Part shown: positions 6,507 to 13,742 of the stretch, one piece after another
Layout: every line of letters begins with the position of its first letter
Numbering within the stretch: position 1 is the first letter of the stretch
Virus record (IMG/VR): IMGVR_UViG_3300010371_000016
Location: 1 to 44,629 of that record
Origin: a virus
Strand: one strand, 5' to 3'
Length of the DNA: 44,629 nucleotides
Notes under the pieces: generated by a model
Told to the model about the DNA's origin: nothing
Databases searched by the model: none
What the model saw: only the letters and a program-made list of their open reading frames with translations
Translations under genes and position numbers: made by a program

Positions 6507-6680
6507 ATGTCTGATACGTATAGAATTAAAATTAAAATTGGTGATTATGTTAGGTATCCCGATGGAGAAGTAGTACCCGTTATAGATATAAAGGGGGATC
6601 AACTTTTAGTTCGTACTAAGGATTTTGGTTCCTGTACAGAAGATCGAAAGGAAATGACCTTTGTTAGGACAGGAGAATAA
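6507..6680 (+). CDS. Small SH3-like/KOW-like protein (57 aa)
   Basis: ATG at 6507 follows AGGAGA of the previous gene's end. The sequence (IKIGDYVRYPDGEVVPVIDI, then KGDQLLVRT) is the classic small beta-barrel rhythm of SH3-like proteins: strand, Gly-Asp turn, strand, 'V..I.G..L.V'. The fold is inferred from the pattern; the partner is unknown. Confidence 0.6.
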   Translation: MSDTYRIKIKIGDYVRYPDGEVVPVIDIKGDQLLVRTKDFGSCTEDRKEMTFVRTGE

Positions 6681-6682
6681 CC

Positions 6683-6889
6683 GTGGGCATGCTTAGGCGT
6701 GGCAATCGTGATACTCTCCTCACCGATCGTATCAACTATGAGAAGGCAATTCGTAGGTACGATCACGTTGAGGAGAGTAAGGATATAAAAGAAGGGGAAG
6801 AGGTTATTATATTCCTCATTCTTAGCACCTGCACAATTCTAATACTTGGGTCCATCCTCTCCATCATTGCATCCCTTCGAGGTATATAA
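6683..6889 (+). CDS. Small membrane protein (68 aa)
   Basis: A basic N-terminal half (MGMLRRGNRDTLLTDRINYE) and one C-terminal transmembrane helix (VIIFLILSTCTILILGSI, about residues 41-65). The AGGAGAA at 6671-6677 is best spaced for the GTG at 6683; an ATG at 6689 is the alternative. Could modify the host envelope early in infection, but nothing specific is recognisable. Confidence 0.6.
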   Translation: MGMLRRGNRDTLLTDRINYEKAIRRYDHVEESKDIKEGEEVIIFLILSTCTILILGSILSIIASLRGI

Positions 6890-6891
6890 CA

Positions 6892-7107
6892 ATGTCCATT
6901 GATTCCTTCAATCGTGCACAATCAAACTACGATAATATGTCCCCTCCAGAAGATGACCTTCCAGAGGTTCCCTCCTGGAAAATTTCGGAGAAGTTGCAGG
7001 AATGGGTCAATGATACGCCGGAATGGTTGTATGAAAGGCTTGAGGAGGCATGCCTGGAAGATTACATAGCAAACAGGCGCCTTCGTGGGCGTAGGCAGGA
7101 GCCATGA
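6892..7107 (+). CDS. Conserved phage hypothetical protein (71 aa)
   Basis: The opening 'SFNRAQSNYDNMSPPEDD' resembles the 'FDRAQ..YDN..PPEDD' start common to small proteins in phages and prophages of Proteobacteria. The rest is a helical, Trp-containing segment ending in a basic tail (NRRLRGRRQEP). Function unknown. Confidence 0.7.
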   Translation: MSIDSFNRAQSNYDNMSPPEDDLPEVPSWKISEKLQEWVNDTPEWLYERLEEACLEDYIANRRLRGRRQEP

Positions 7108-7304
7108 TTACAACCGCCCTTTACCTTTTTTGGTTTTTCCTTCCTTTACAACCACTACATGGGCAGGTGCAGGCGCAGGAAAGGCATGAGATATGTAAAG
7201 GGGCAACCTTCTTCATTGTTCACGGGCATACGGCACCTTGGATAAAAAATAAGAAACTATTATGCCGCATAGGTGTACATGATTTCTATGAAGATAAGAA
7301 ATGA
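7104..7304 (+). CDS. Small secreted or membrane-anchored protein (66 aa)
   Basis: ATGA overlap with the previous gene. Residues 1-24 (TALYLFWFFLPLQPLHGQVQA) read as a signal peptide or N-terminal anchor with no positive charge before it. The mature part has two Cys (ICKG, LLCRIG) that could pair in the periplasm. A role in the envelope, such as superinfection exclusion, is possible but only guessed. Confidence 0.55.
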   Translation: MITTALYLFWFFLPLQPLHGQVQAQERHEICKGATFFIVHGHTAPWIKNKKLLCRIGVHDFYEDKK

Positions 7305-7552
7305 CCATGACTGACAAAATACCCGAAACGTTGCCGGTGCTTCAAGAATGTGCAAACACATTATGCACAGAAGAAAATGTCGAGCTTACTGTAAGGTGCA
7401 ACGAAGTGCGCGCCACACTCACTCATTTTATAGAACTTTCCGAAATCATTAATGCCAAGCTTTGTGCAGAGCCCGTGGCGAGATGGTTCCTTGATTTGCG
7501 GGTGCTGAAACAGTGGCAAGATGCTCTGTCCGACATGAGGAACCTGAAATGA
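7301..7552 (+). CDS. Hypothetical protein (83 aa)
   Basis: ATGA overlap with the previous gene, and ATGA again with the next. Helical, with Cys residues at about 17, 22, 33 and 55 (ECANTLCTEENV, RCNEV, KLCAEP). Base composition begins to rise towards GC from here. No family recognised. Confidence 0.6.
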   Translation: MTMTDKIPETLPVLQECANTLCTEENVELTVRCNEVRATLTHFIELSEIINAKLCAEPVARWFLDLRVLKQWQDALSDMRNLK

Positions 7553-8301
7553 CGAAGTATGAGTATTCGGTGGAGGAAGTGCGGAGGGCCGTCAAGTTGT
7601 TCGCCGGCTACAGCGCCACGCACCACGGCATCGGTGGCAAGCTGATGGATCTTGCACTCGCCTTCGCCGAGCGCATCGAGGCGGACGAAAGTGCGGTGCC
7701 GGTGGCCTCATTACATGCAGACGGATACTGGGCTTGGAATGGAACGCCGCCACATGAATCCAACTATGCAGGTTGGCGCATGGACGTATTCACCCACCCG
7801 TCAGCACAGGCGGCGCAGGTGGATGACAAGGTTGTCGTGATTCGCGATGGAAAGTCGACCACGCAAGGGCTTGTGCTTGCCGCTGCAATCTACATGGGGG
7901 CGGTGAAAGATGTCTTTGCGCTTCGGCCGGATGGTCCGCCATACAACGAACGGAAGGTGACAAAGGACGCTGCCGCATTACGCGCGTTCGATCACCTCGA
8001 CGCGGCCACGAAGGCGTTGCGCTCGGCGATCTCTCATTTCGCACCCACTGCCGAGCCAGTGGCGCAAGGTGAGGCGGGGCCGTACTGTGAGAGGAGTGAC
8101 TGCCCGTGCCGCATGGCAGTAGCAGATTGCCGTCACAAGAAGCCTCGTGGCGCCCAGCCTCCTGCAGTGCCGGATGCGCGCTATGTCGCACATCCCGGCG
8201 GGGACGGTAGCGTTGTTCGCCGGGGAGAAACTGAGCGCATGCCCGTCGCCGAAATCTTGGACGCGATGAACGCCGCCCCGTCGCCGGGAGAGTCGCCATG
8301 A
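7549..8301 (+). CDS. GC-rich imported gene, phage hypothetical protein (250 aa)
   Basis: The start is the ATG at 7549 (MTKYEYSVEEVRRAVKLFAG), coupled by ATGA to the gene before. An N-terminal helical part is followed by 'VPVASLHADGYWAWNGTPPH...FTHPS', a version of the phage 'EPVA...' module, then a second 'AEPVAQGEAGPYC' segment and a Cys-rich stretch (YCERSDCPCRMAVADCRHK) that could bind zinc. Codons are visibly richer in GC than in neighbours, which signals recent transfer from a high-GC phage or host. Function unknown. Confidence 0.7.
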   Translation: MTKYEYSVEEVRRAVKLFAGYSATHHGIGGKLMDLALAFAERIEADESAVPVASLHADGYWAWNGTPPHESNYAGWRMDVFTHPSAQAAQVDDKVVVIRDGKSTTQGLVLAAAIYMGAVKDVFALRPDGPPYNERKVTKDAAALRAFDHLDAATKALRSAISHFAPTAEPVAQGEAGPYCERSDCPCRMAVADCRHKKPRGAQPPAVPDARYVAHPGGDGSVVRRGETERMPVAEILDAMNAAPSPGESP

Positions 8302-8687
8302 CGATGACGTTGGACGACGTATTGGAGCAGTCCGAAGTGATGCTTGGCGTTGGCAAGTTACCCACCACAGATCAACTCATATCGTGGCGCAAGGCAATAG
8401 CTCTGCACCTTGCGGGGATGGGTGAGCCGGTGGCGTGGTTCACAGACGACAACCGCTCCGATAAATCGTCGACCACATATCGAAAGGACGTCGCGGATCA
8501 CTGGCGAATTAAAGGCTGGCCGGTAACACCTATGTATACCGCCCCACACATCAACTTTGCCGCTGTGCGCGAGGCGATTACACAACTCCAATGCACGGAC
8601 GAGACAGGCCTGAACGCTGAAGCTTGCTATCAGCTCGGCAACAAGCTAGAAACCGCCATCGTTATGCAACCAAAGGAGACGAAATGA
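8298..8687 (+). CDS. Phage hypothetical protein with EPVA/GWPVTP module (129 aa)
   Basis: ATGA overlap with the previous gene. Residues about 42-83 (GEPVAWFTDDNRSDKS... DHWRIKGWPVTPMYTAPH) form the module commonly seen in small proteins of Burkholderia, Pseudomonas and related phages; the upstream gene carries a diverged copy. GC-rich like its neighbour. The biochemical role of the module is not known to me. Confidence 0.7.
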   Translation: MTMTLDDVLEQSEVMLGVGKLPTTDQLISWRKAIALHLAGMGEPVAWFTDDNRSDKSSTTYRKDVADHWRIKGWPVTPMYTAPHINFAAVREAITQLQCTDETGLNAEACYQLGNKLETAIVMQPKETK

Positions 8688-8962
8688 GCGACATGCAAAA
8701 AGACTTGGCGGAGGTTGAACGTCCGATATTTGAAGCATGGATACAGACGACTTCTGGATGGAAGGCATGTAAGCAACGCGGCAAGCCTATGCACCTTCGG
8801 CAAAATTCGGATGGTAGCTACAACGATCTTCGCGTCAATGATCGTTGGTTTTCATGGCTAGGAGCAGTCATCCAGCAGAACGCCGAAGAATTAGCTGACT
8901 GGGAAGAATTCGGTAGGCGGATAGAAAAGAGACTGAGGATGCTAGGTGTCTTAAGGTATTGA
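8684..8962 (+). CDS. Hypothetical protein (92 aa)
   Basis: Start at ATG 8684 behind AAGGAG, coupled by ATGA to the gene before. Contains 'EAWIQTTSGWKACKQRGKPM' and 'VNDRWFSWLGAVIQQ', a Trp-rich small domain related to the short phage proteins found near EPVA-module genes. Marks the right edge of the GC-rich patch. Confidence 0.6.
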   Translation: MSDMQKDLAEVERPIFEAWIQTTSGWKACKQRGKPMHLRQNSDGSYNDLRVNDRWFSWLGAVIQQNAEELADWEEFGRRIEKRLRMLGVLRY

Positions 8963-9010
8963 AGCAAGTAAGAGCTGATGAACTTCTGTGTAAATGGGAG
9001 GATAATAAAA

Positions 9011-9199
9011 ATGCCTGATTTTCCCGAAGGTACAATACTGATCGAACTTCGAGGAATTTACGATGGCTGGTCGGTAGCCAAGTTGCCAATCGGTGAGTTG
9101 GTTAATCGCTGGGAACCTGGAACTCACAGGAATATCAAAACCCAGGAATGGATCAATGCGCAAAATTCACTTCTCATAAAATCTTGCGTAAAGAGGTGA
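9011..9199 (+). CDS. Hypothetical protein (62 aa)
   Basis: GGGAGG lies 9 nt before the ATG at 9011 (MPDFPEGTILIELRGIYDGW), which supports this start over the ATG at 8978. A small beta-rich protein ('GW.VA.LP.GEL...W'). No family recognised. Confidence 0.6.
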   Translation: MPDFPEGTILIELRGIYDGWSVAKLPIGELVNRWEPGTHRNIKTQEWINAQNSLLIKSCVKR

Positions 9200-9218
9200 A
9201 ACCTGATAACATGACTAA

Positions 9219-9509
9219 ATGAAAGAACCTCCAGCCAGCAAAGGAAAGGGATTATTTTCCCTATTTGATTCCGTACAGTGGACATCCTCAAAAGATGTAA
9301 TAAGGAGTGGAAAAATAACGCACATCATTCCTTACGGTACCTACCCAGCCGACATTTTTGGGAAGGACCTCCGAGGCTTACGATATCGAGGTTGGTGGAG
9401 AAACCATGAAAGCTACATAGTTGAAGATGTAGGTGGGAGAAGGTGGTGGCCTCGTGTATGTCACCTATCGTTACTTAAACCGGAAGGAAAGAAAGATGAG
9501 CAATGTTGA
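9219..9509 (+). CDS. Small phage protein with SH3-like and WPRV motifs (96 aa)
   Basis: The order 'VQWTSS...GKITHIIPYGTYP...WWRNHESYIVED...RRWWPRVCHLSLL' corresponds to a recurrent phage protein in which a small beta barrel is followed by 'R.HESY.V' and 'WPRV..L'. Arg/Trp-rich, so possibly nucleic-acid binding. Its ribosome-binding site is weak. The last bases overlap the next gene. Confidence 0.65.
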   Translation: MKEPPASKGKGLFSLFDSVQWTSSKDVIRSGKITHIIPYGTYPADIFGKDLRGLRYRGWWRNHESYIVEDVGGRRWWPRVCHLSLLKPEGKKDEQC

Positions 9510-9711
9510 AGAGATTTTTGCAAACCTAAAGAAGGAATTGATTTCCCTTGTAGGTGATTTGAGTGGTGTGCACAACGCCGTTGATGATGCTAGGATTGCA
9601 TTGCAACCTCACCTTCCAGGAGTAGCACAAGTAGAAGTAACACAGGTAAAGGAGGTAGAGAATGCCGGGCAGGATGACGAAAACGAAGGTGACACAACCA
9701 ACGCACCGTGA
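9496..9711 (+). CDS. Hypothetical protein (71 aa), acidic C-terminus
   Basis: Start at ATG 9496 (MSNVEEIFANLKKELISLVG) behind GGAAGGAAAG. A coiled helical N-terminal half is followed by a disordered acidic tail (NAGQDDENEGDTTNAP). No family recognised. Confidence 0.6.
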   Translation: MSNVEEIFANLKKELISLVGDLSGVHNAVDDARIALQPHLPGVAQVEVTQVKEVENAGQDDENEGDTTNAP

Positions 9712-9841
9712 TATTTGCCGAGCTACTGCCTCCATTGGTGCACACCTTCGTTGCGGCAACTGGTAGAAGGCGAATGAATGGTCCCTCATCCTCATGCAAT
9801 ATATGAAGGATATGGGATTGTTGAAGGAAACGGGTAAGTAA
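9662..9841 (+). pseudogene. Short open frame interrupted by one amber codon (59 codons if read through)
   Basis: From ATG 9662 the frame encodes MPGRMTKTKVTQPTHRDICR and on to ...GAHLRCGNW, then TAG at 9764-9766, then KANEWSLILMQYMKDMGLLK to a TAA at 9839-9841. The part after the amber keeps protein-like character and ends directly at a terminator hairpin. This suggests one gene with a recent nonsense change, a sequencing error or programmed read-through. Its first 50 nt overlap the preceding gene in another frame. Confidence 0.4.
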
Positions 9842-9844
9842 TAA

Positions 9845-9874
9845 AAAGGAGGTGCGATGTACTGCACCTCCTTT
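9845..9874 (+). terminator. Perfect 11-bp hairpin (terminator-like)
   Basis: AAAGGAGGTGC (9845-9855) pairs with GCACCTCCTTT (9864-9874) around an 8-nt loop. The T run is short, so termination may be partial. It closes the operon of small genes. Confidence 0.65.
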
Positions 9875-9886
9875 ATAATGAGCAGC

Positions 9887-9901
9887 GTAACAATTTGTTA
9901 C
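9887..9901. repeat. GTAACAA palindrome, copy 3 of 8
   Basis: GTAACAATTTGTTAC, between the hairpin at 9845-9874 and the promoter at 10006. Confidence 0.9.
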
Positions 9902-9917
9902 GACACCGAGTATAAAT

Positions 9918-9995
9918 ATGACCTACACGCAATTCTGGCTCCTTATATTGACCGTGATTATTGTTAGAGTAATCTGGTTCACAGTAAAGCGATGA
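9918..9995 (+). CDS. Possible single-helix membrane peptide (25 aa)
   Basis: MTYTQFWLLILTVIIVRVIW followed by FTVKR and a stop. It would be one transmembrane helix with a basic end. There is no clear ribosome-binding site, so the gene is doubtful. Confidence 0.3.
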   Translation: MTYTQFWLLILTVIIVRVIWFTVKR

Positions 9996-10005
9996 TAGAA
10001 AAAGC

Positions 10006-10034
10006 TTGACGTGCACGAGAAGAACAGATAATAT
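10006..10034 (+). promoter_or_regulatory. Sigma-70-type promoter
   Basis: TTGACG (10006-10011), 17-bp spacer, TAATAT (10029-10034). It would give a leader of about 135 nt before the gene at 10175. The leader can fold into two hairpins: CCTGT/ACAGG flanked by GCCT/AGGC at about 10098-10125, and CCTTCA-ttg-TGAAGG at about 10133-10147. Confidence 0.6.
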
Positions 10035-10174
10035 AACAACACGATTAAACGATTGACTGGAAATATTCCCCACGAAACAAAGCAAAGAAAGTTTCGCCTC
10101 TCCTGTCCTTAATACAGGTAGGCATAACCGCCATCCTTCATTGTGAAGGGGGCACAACAGCAGAGGAAAATGTA

Positions 10175-10516
10175 ATGGATATCAAGGCAAAAAGTAAGGA
10201 ACTGGCGGAGCCGATTATCGTTCAGTTTGACGTTCCTGATACGTTGAAGGCGTTGGTTGCAAAGTATGGTGAGGAGACGGTGCATGAATTGGCAGTGGCA
10301 GAGATTTGCCGTGCCATTCGTAACCTCACCCTCGTGAACAAGGCGAAGCCTCTTGCAGAAATCCAAGGTTTCGTTGATGGTTGGCAGCCTGGCGTTCGTC
10401 GTGCTCGTACCACCAAGACTCCCCTTGAGCGTGCATCAGCAGCGTTGTCCAGCATGTCCGCCGAAGACTTGGCAGCGTTGTTGGAGAAGGTTAAGGCTGC
10501 GAGGAAGTCCGCGTAA
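10175..10516 (+). CDS. Small basic protein (113 aa), divergent paralogue of the first rightward gene
   Basis: Element order matches the 3596-3898 product: a strand (PIIVQFDVPD), a helix (EETVHELAVAEICRAIRN), a Gly-x-x-x-Gly-x-Arg basic segment (GWQPGVRRARTTK) and the tail (ASAALSSMSAEDLAALLEKV). It has its own promoter and structured leader, and codon use is cleaner than in its neighbours, so it is probably abundant. Mixed charge with a basic end suggests DNA or RNA binding, for example a nucleoid-like protein. That is inference; the family is not one I can name. Confidence 0.75.
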   Translation: MDIKAKSKELAEPIIVQFDVPDTLKALVAKYGEETVHELAVAEICRAIRNLTLVNKAKPLAEIQGFVDGWQPGVRRARTTKTPLERASAALSSMSAEDLAALLEKVKAARKSA

Positions 10517-10529
10517 GGAAAGAAGTCTG

Positions 10530-10553
10530 CCTAACGTATCCCCCTGCGTTAGG
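10530..10553 (+). terminator. Hairpin after the 113-aa gene
   Basis: CCTAACG (10530-10536) pairs with CGTTAGG (10547-10553). No T run immediately follows; possibly a transcript-end or processing structure. Confidence 0.4.
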
Positions 10554-10751
10554 TGATGAAGGCGCTGGCATACCGCCGCTTTATTTCCCCTGATAGAGTA
10601 TGTATGCCCTTTGTGATATACCTTACTGAGGTGTAACTGAAACATGAGATTGACCCCGAGAAAGAATTCGAGTAGTCAAGGGTTGACAGGTATCCCAGTA
10701 AGTAAGGTGCATCACAAAGAAACTTAACGATAAAAAGACGAGAGAAAAACG

Positions 10752-11060
10752 ATGGGAAAGAAGGTATATATTCTTGCCGACGGTGGTCATGATTACAGTG
10801 ATGCGGAACGCTTCGGTACCCTTATTCACTTGACGGTGCCAACAAATGCAAAGTGGGATATTGCCGCCGTATTTGATTCCCTCAAGGAAGGTTTGAAGGA
10901 TGCCGAACATGACGATTATATTGTTGTGTCCCACCTGACTAGTGTCTGTTGTGTTGCCACCGCCATCATGGTTGAGTGGTTTGGCCGTGTCAACTTTCTT
11001 ATATACAGGTTTGATAAGTATGAGGAGAAGAATCTCCTACTTGATAACCTACCTGAGTAA
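10752..11060 (+). CDS. Conserved phage hypothetical protein (102 aa)
   Basis: The opening 'KVYILADGGHDYSDAERFG' and the middle 'DDYIVVSHLTSVCCVATAIM' match a phage protein family with the pattern 'VY.L..G.HDYS.AE.FG...DYI....LTS+C..A..I', which is widespread and has no known function to my knowledge. It looks like a Rossmann-like alpha/beta fold. It directly precedes the tRNA gene. Confidence 0.75.
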   Translation: MGKKVYILADGGHDYSDAERFGTLIHLTVPTNAKWDIAAVFDSLKEGLKDAEHDDYIVVSHLTSVCCVATAIMVEWFGRVNFLIYRFDKYEEKNLLLDNLPE

Positions 11061-11069
11061 TAAAAGAAT

Positions 11070-11145
11070 GCGTCCTTAGCTCAGTTGGTAGAGCATCTGT
11101 TTTCCAAACAGAGGGTCGTCGGTCCGAATCCGACAGGACGCTCCA
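11070..11145 (+). tRNA. tRNA-Gly (anticodon UCC)
   Basis: A full cloverleaf can be drawn: acceptor GCGTCCT/AGGACGC, D-arm GCTC...GAGC, anticodon stem TCTGT/ACAGA with loop TTTCCAA (anticodon TCC), T-arm GTCGG/CCGAC with loop TCCGAAT. The discriminator is U73, as in bacterial tRNA-Gly, and CCA is encoded. It reads GGA codons, which are frequent in this phage's genes, so it probably offsets a host bias. Confidence 0.95.
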
Positions 11146-11179
11146 CACGCAAAAGACGATTGCACGATAGGAGAGGAAG

Positions 11180-12151
11180 GTGTTCACAAAACAATCTCAA
11201 TACCTTGATAATACAAAAATTTCTACCTATAAAGAGTGCCCTCGTAAATACCTAATGCGACACGTATTGGGATGGACAGTTGATGGAGGAGGGCAAAAAC
11301 CCCCCGCACTTGTGTTCGGAAGTAGTTGGCATGCCGGTATGGATGCTGCATGGGGTGCCAGCAAAGATGCATCTATTGGTGACAGGGTTGACCTTGCGAT
11401 GGAAGGGTTTAGGAAACAATGGGAAGAAGATAACTATACCTTTGATTTGACAATGGAACAGCAGGACGACCTCGGTGCACGCACCCCTGGCACTGCCCAT
11501 GAAATGTTCTACTCCTACATAACACAACGGGAGAGGATGATTCGTGAATGCACCGTGCTGGGAATCGAACAACCGATTGCGATGCCCTTCCCTGATCTAA
11601 AAGATACATGGTATGTCGGTAAGTTGGACAAGGTTGTTGATTATAACGGTGTTCATGTTCTTGAACACAAGACCACAACCCTATACCGTATAAAAGGTAA
11701 TTTCGATAACGATTACTTGGAGAGTTGGAACTCTGCCTCGCAGGTCAAAGGTTACCAGATGACCGGTAGCATTTATTATCCGAAGCTGCAAGATGTGTGG
11801 GTTGATTGTTCCCTTGTACATAAAAAGGTACATGATGCCTTCAAGTTCGTCCCCGTTGCACATTCCTGGGATTTGTTGCAGGAATGGATCACCGACACAA
11901 GAAGGTGGATCGTATCTATTCAGGAAGAGGTGAAGGAATACGAACAGGTCGGAAGTCTTGAGAAGGGTACCTTCCGGCGCAATGAGGATAATTGTTATGG
12001 GAAATATAGCAAGTGTCCCTTCCTCAACATTTGCAGCACAACAAGTGACCCCACAAAATTGAAGGAAGTACCTGCCGGATATGTAGTTGATCGTTGGGAA
12101 CCTTTCGATGTATTGAAGTTGGACAAATTGATAAGGGGGAATGATAAATGA
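11180..12151 (+). CDS. PD-(D/E)XK exonuclease with Fe-S cluster cysteines (RecB/Cas4-like, 323 aa)
   Basis: GTG start behind GGAGAGGAAG. Active-site elements are in order: His51 (GSSWHAGMDAA), Asp150 (VGKLDKVVD), Glu162-x-Lys164 (VLEHKTT), then the QVKGYQ helix (188-193). Four cysteines (C20 in KECPRKY, then C272, C279, C285 in NCYGKYSKCPFLNICS) are placed as in Cas4/AddB-type nucleases, where they hold a 4Fe-4S cluster. The protein probably resects DNA ends for recombination together with the Sak4-like ATPase (12939) and its partner (13854). Nuclease family assignment is strong; its polarity cannot be read from sequence. Confidence 0.88.
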   Translation: MFTKQSQYLDNTKISTYKECPRKYLMRHVLGWTVDGGGQKPPALVFGSSWHAGMDAAWGASKDASIGDRVDLAMEGFRKQWEEDNYTFDLTMEQQDDLGARTPGTAHEMFYSYITQRERMIRECTVLGIEQPIAMPFPDLKDTWYVGKLDKVVDYNGVHVLEHKTTTLYRIKGNFDNDYLESWNSASQVKGYQMTGSIYYPKLQDVWVDCSLVHKKVHDAFKFVPVAHSWDLLQEWITDTRRWIVSIQEEVKEYEQVGSLEKGTFRRNEDNCYGKYSKCPFLNICSTTSDPTKLKEVPAGYVVDRWEPFDVLKLDKLIRGNDK

Positions 12152-12357
12152 CCATTGATGCAAGGTACAGTATGCGTGGTTACTTCAGTTTGGAAGAAGG
12201 AGGTGCCTACATTCGTTGCCGTATCTTCTCTGGACCTCTCGGTTATGGACTGAGCAACGGCGTTCTAAAATTCCCTATCACGGAGTGGACAATAGCGAAG
12301 GAAAGATTGAGTGGAATAACGTGGTATGAGGATGAACAACCCCTGATTCGTAATTAA
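12148..12357 (+). CDS. Hypothetical protein (69 aa)
   Basis: ATGA overlap with the nuclease gene. Beta-rich ('MRGYFSLEEGGAYIRCRIFS... ITEWTIAKERL'). Its position inside the recombination block suggests an accessory role, but nothing in the sequence identifies it. Confidence 0.65.
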   Translation: MTIDARYSMRGYFSLEEGGAYIRCRIFSGPLGYGLSNGVLKFPITEWTIAKERLSGITWYEDEQPLIRN

Positions 12358-12380
12358 CAATTGACTATTGGAGATATGTA

Positions 12381-12668
12381 ATGAAGGTTCAAATCAAACT
12401 TGGTTATTATGGTTATATAGTAGAAAGAGAAGATGCTCCTACCTTGATGGAGATTTTTTCCCGTGCAACAACGGCAGATGGATCTTTTGTGGAAGTATCA
12501 CTTGATAAGGTACCAGACCTTGTACGTATTGCCTTGAAGGAGGAAGTTAAGAAGGAGTTGGTGGATGAAACTGCAAAATATTCCAAATATTGGTTAGATG
12601 AACGTGCCATTAGTGATAAACTTCGGAAGGAGTTGGCTGAGTTGAAAGGGAATAATAATGAAACTTAA
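12381..12668 (+). CDS. Hypothetical protein (95 aa), coiled C-terminus
   Basis: Behind GGAGATATGTA. A short beta start (VQIKLGYYGYIVERE) and then a long charged helix (VRIALKEEVKKELVDETAKY, SDKLRKELAELKG) likely to form a coiled coil. Overlaps the next gene by 11 nt. Function unknown. Confidence 0.65.
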   Translation: MKVQIKLGYYGYIVEREDAPTLMEIFSRATTADGSFVEVSLDKVPDLVRIALKEEVKKELVDETAKYSKYWLDERAISDKLRKELAELKGNNNET

Positions 12669-12933
12669 TTTATCCAACATACCTTTGCATATGCATGAAG
12701 GTATTCAAGAATATGTAGACCATGGTTGGAGGCCCGGAGGTTTCTTTTATGCTGTGCTATGCAACGACCTTGTAGAGGCAGCCAATAAGGCGGATGATAT
12801 TAACAAACATTGCCTTTTTGATTACGCCTCACTTCTGTATAATGATATACCCTCTGCTGCCTGGGGTAGTCCTAAAAAAGTAGGTACTTGGGTTGACCAA
12901 GGCGGTATGGATTATTATAAAGGAAAGGAGTAA
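12658..12933 (+). CDS. Conserved phage hypothetical protein (91 aa)
   Basis: Shows 'IPLHMHEGIQEYVDHGWRPGGFFYAVLCNDLVEAANKADDIN' and 'SAAWGSP', a pattern ('IP..iH..I..Y...G..PG.FL.AVL.NDL..A...AD..N...P..AWGS') I know from many tailed phages, without a described function. Usually located among replication genes, as here. Confidence 0.75.
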   Translation: MKLNLSNIPLHMHEGIQEYVDHGWRPGGFFYAVLCNDLVEAANKADDINKHCLFDYASLLYNDIPSAAWGSPKKVGTWVDQGGMDYYKGKE

Positions 12934-12938
12934 GAAAA

Positions 12939-13742
12939 GTGCCCAATGCAATTGATAGCAAGGCTACAACGCAGCACCGTTTCCTTGTACTAGGTGACAC
13001 CGGCTCAGGTAAGACAACCCAATTTCTAACATTGCCAGGTAAGAAGTTTGCTTACCTTTTCGATCCCAATGCCCTCCTATCCCTTCGTGGTTACGATGTA
13101 GATTATGAGGAGTTTTTTCCCGACTCACTCAACCTTAATGTGCAATCATTGAGTAAGGCGAAGGGAGGAGACAACGTAACGGCTCATAAGAATATCGTAT
13201 ATCAGGAATGGCAGAAGGATTTTGAAAAGCGACTCAAGGATGGTTTCTTCGATGATTATGACGTTATCGGCATGGACAGCGCAACCACTTTCCTTGATTT
13301 GATAATGGATCGCACCTTAACGATCAATGGAAGGGCAGGAAGTTGGCCACAACAGGATGATTACGGTCCACAAATGACCGTATTCACAAATGTATGCCGT
13401 ACCTTGGTATCATTAGGGAAAACAATCTACATGACCGGGCACATGCAGATGAAGCAGGATGAATTAACTAAGAGAATCTTTCGTCAGCCGATGATGACTG
13501 GCCAATTGCGTAATAAAATTCCCTTGTTGTTCAGTGATATTTTTGTGGCGGAGGTGGAAAATGATGGGCAAGGACACATCCACCACAAATTCCAAACGGT
13601 ACCGGACAAGATTACAACCTCAATACGTACATCCATCAAGGGACTTGAACCATTTGAAGATGTAACCCTTGACTTCAACAAACCTCTTGAAGGGCAAGGT
13701 TTGGGACACATATTGCAGTTGGAAAAGGAGGGAAAGTTATAA
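12939..13742 (+). CDS. Sak4-like recombination ATPase (RecA-fold, 267 aa)
   Basis: GTG start behind AAGGAG. Walker A is GDTGSGKT (residues 19-26) and Walker B is YDVIGMDS (107-114). It is the size of Sak4-type phage proteins, minimal RecA-like single-strand annealing factors often annotated as 'phage nucleotide-binding protein'. As in other phages it is followed by a DUF669-like, ssDNA-binding-type protein (13854). With the PD-(D/E)XK nuclease upstream it forms a complete recombination set. The family is well supported by motifs and neighbours. Confidence 0.85.
   Translation: MPNAIDSKATTQHRFLVLGDTGSGKTTQFLTLPGKKFAYLFDPNALLSLRGYDVDYEEFFPDSLNLNVQSLSKAKGGDNVTAHKNIVYQEWQKDFEKRLKDGFFDDYDVIGMDSATTFLDLIMDRTLTINGRAGSWPQQDDYGPQMTVFTNVCRTLVSLGKTIYMTGHMQMKQDELTKRIFRQPMMTGQLRNKIPLLFSDIFVAEVENDGQGHIHHKFQTVPDKITTSIRTSIKGLEPFEDVTLDFNKPLEGQGLGHILQLEKEGKL

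Noticed and set aside
10683-10711. TTGACA at 10683-10688 as a promoter -35
   Set aside because: No acceptable -10 within 15-19 bp (the bases there read ggtgca); kept only as a chance match.
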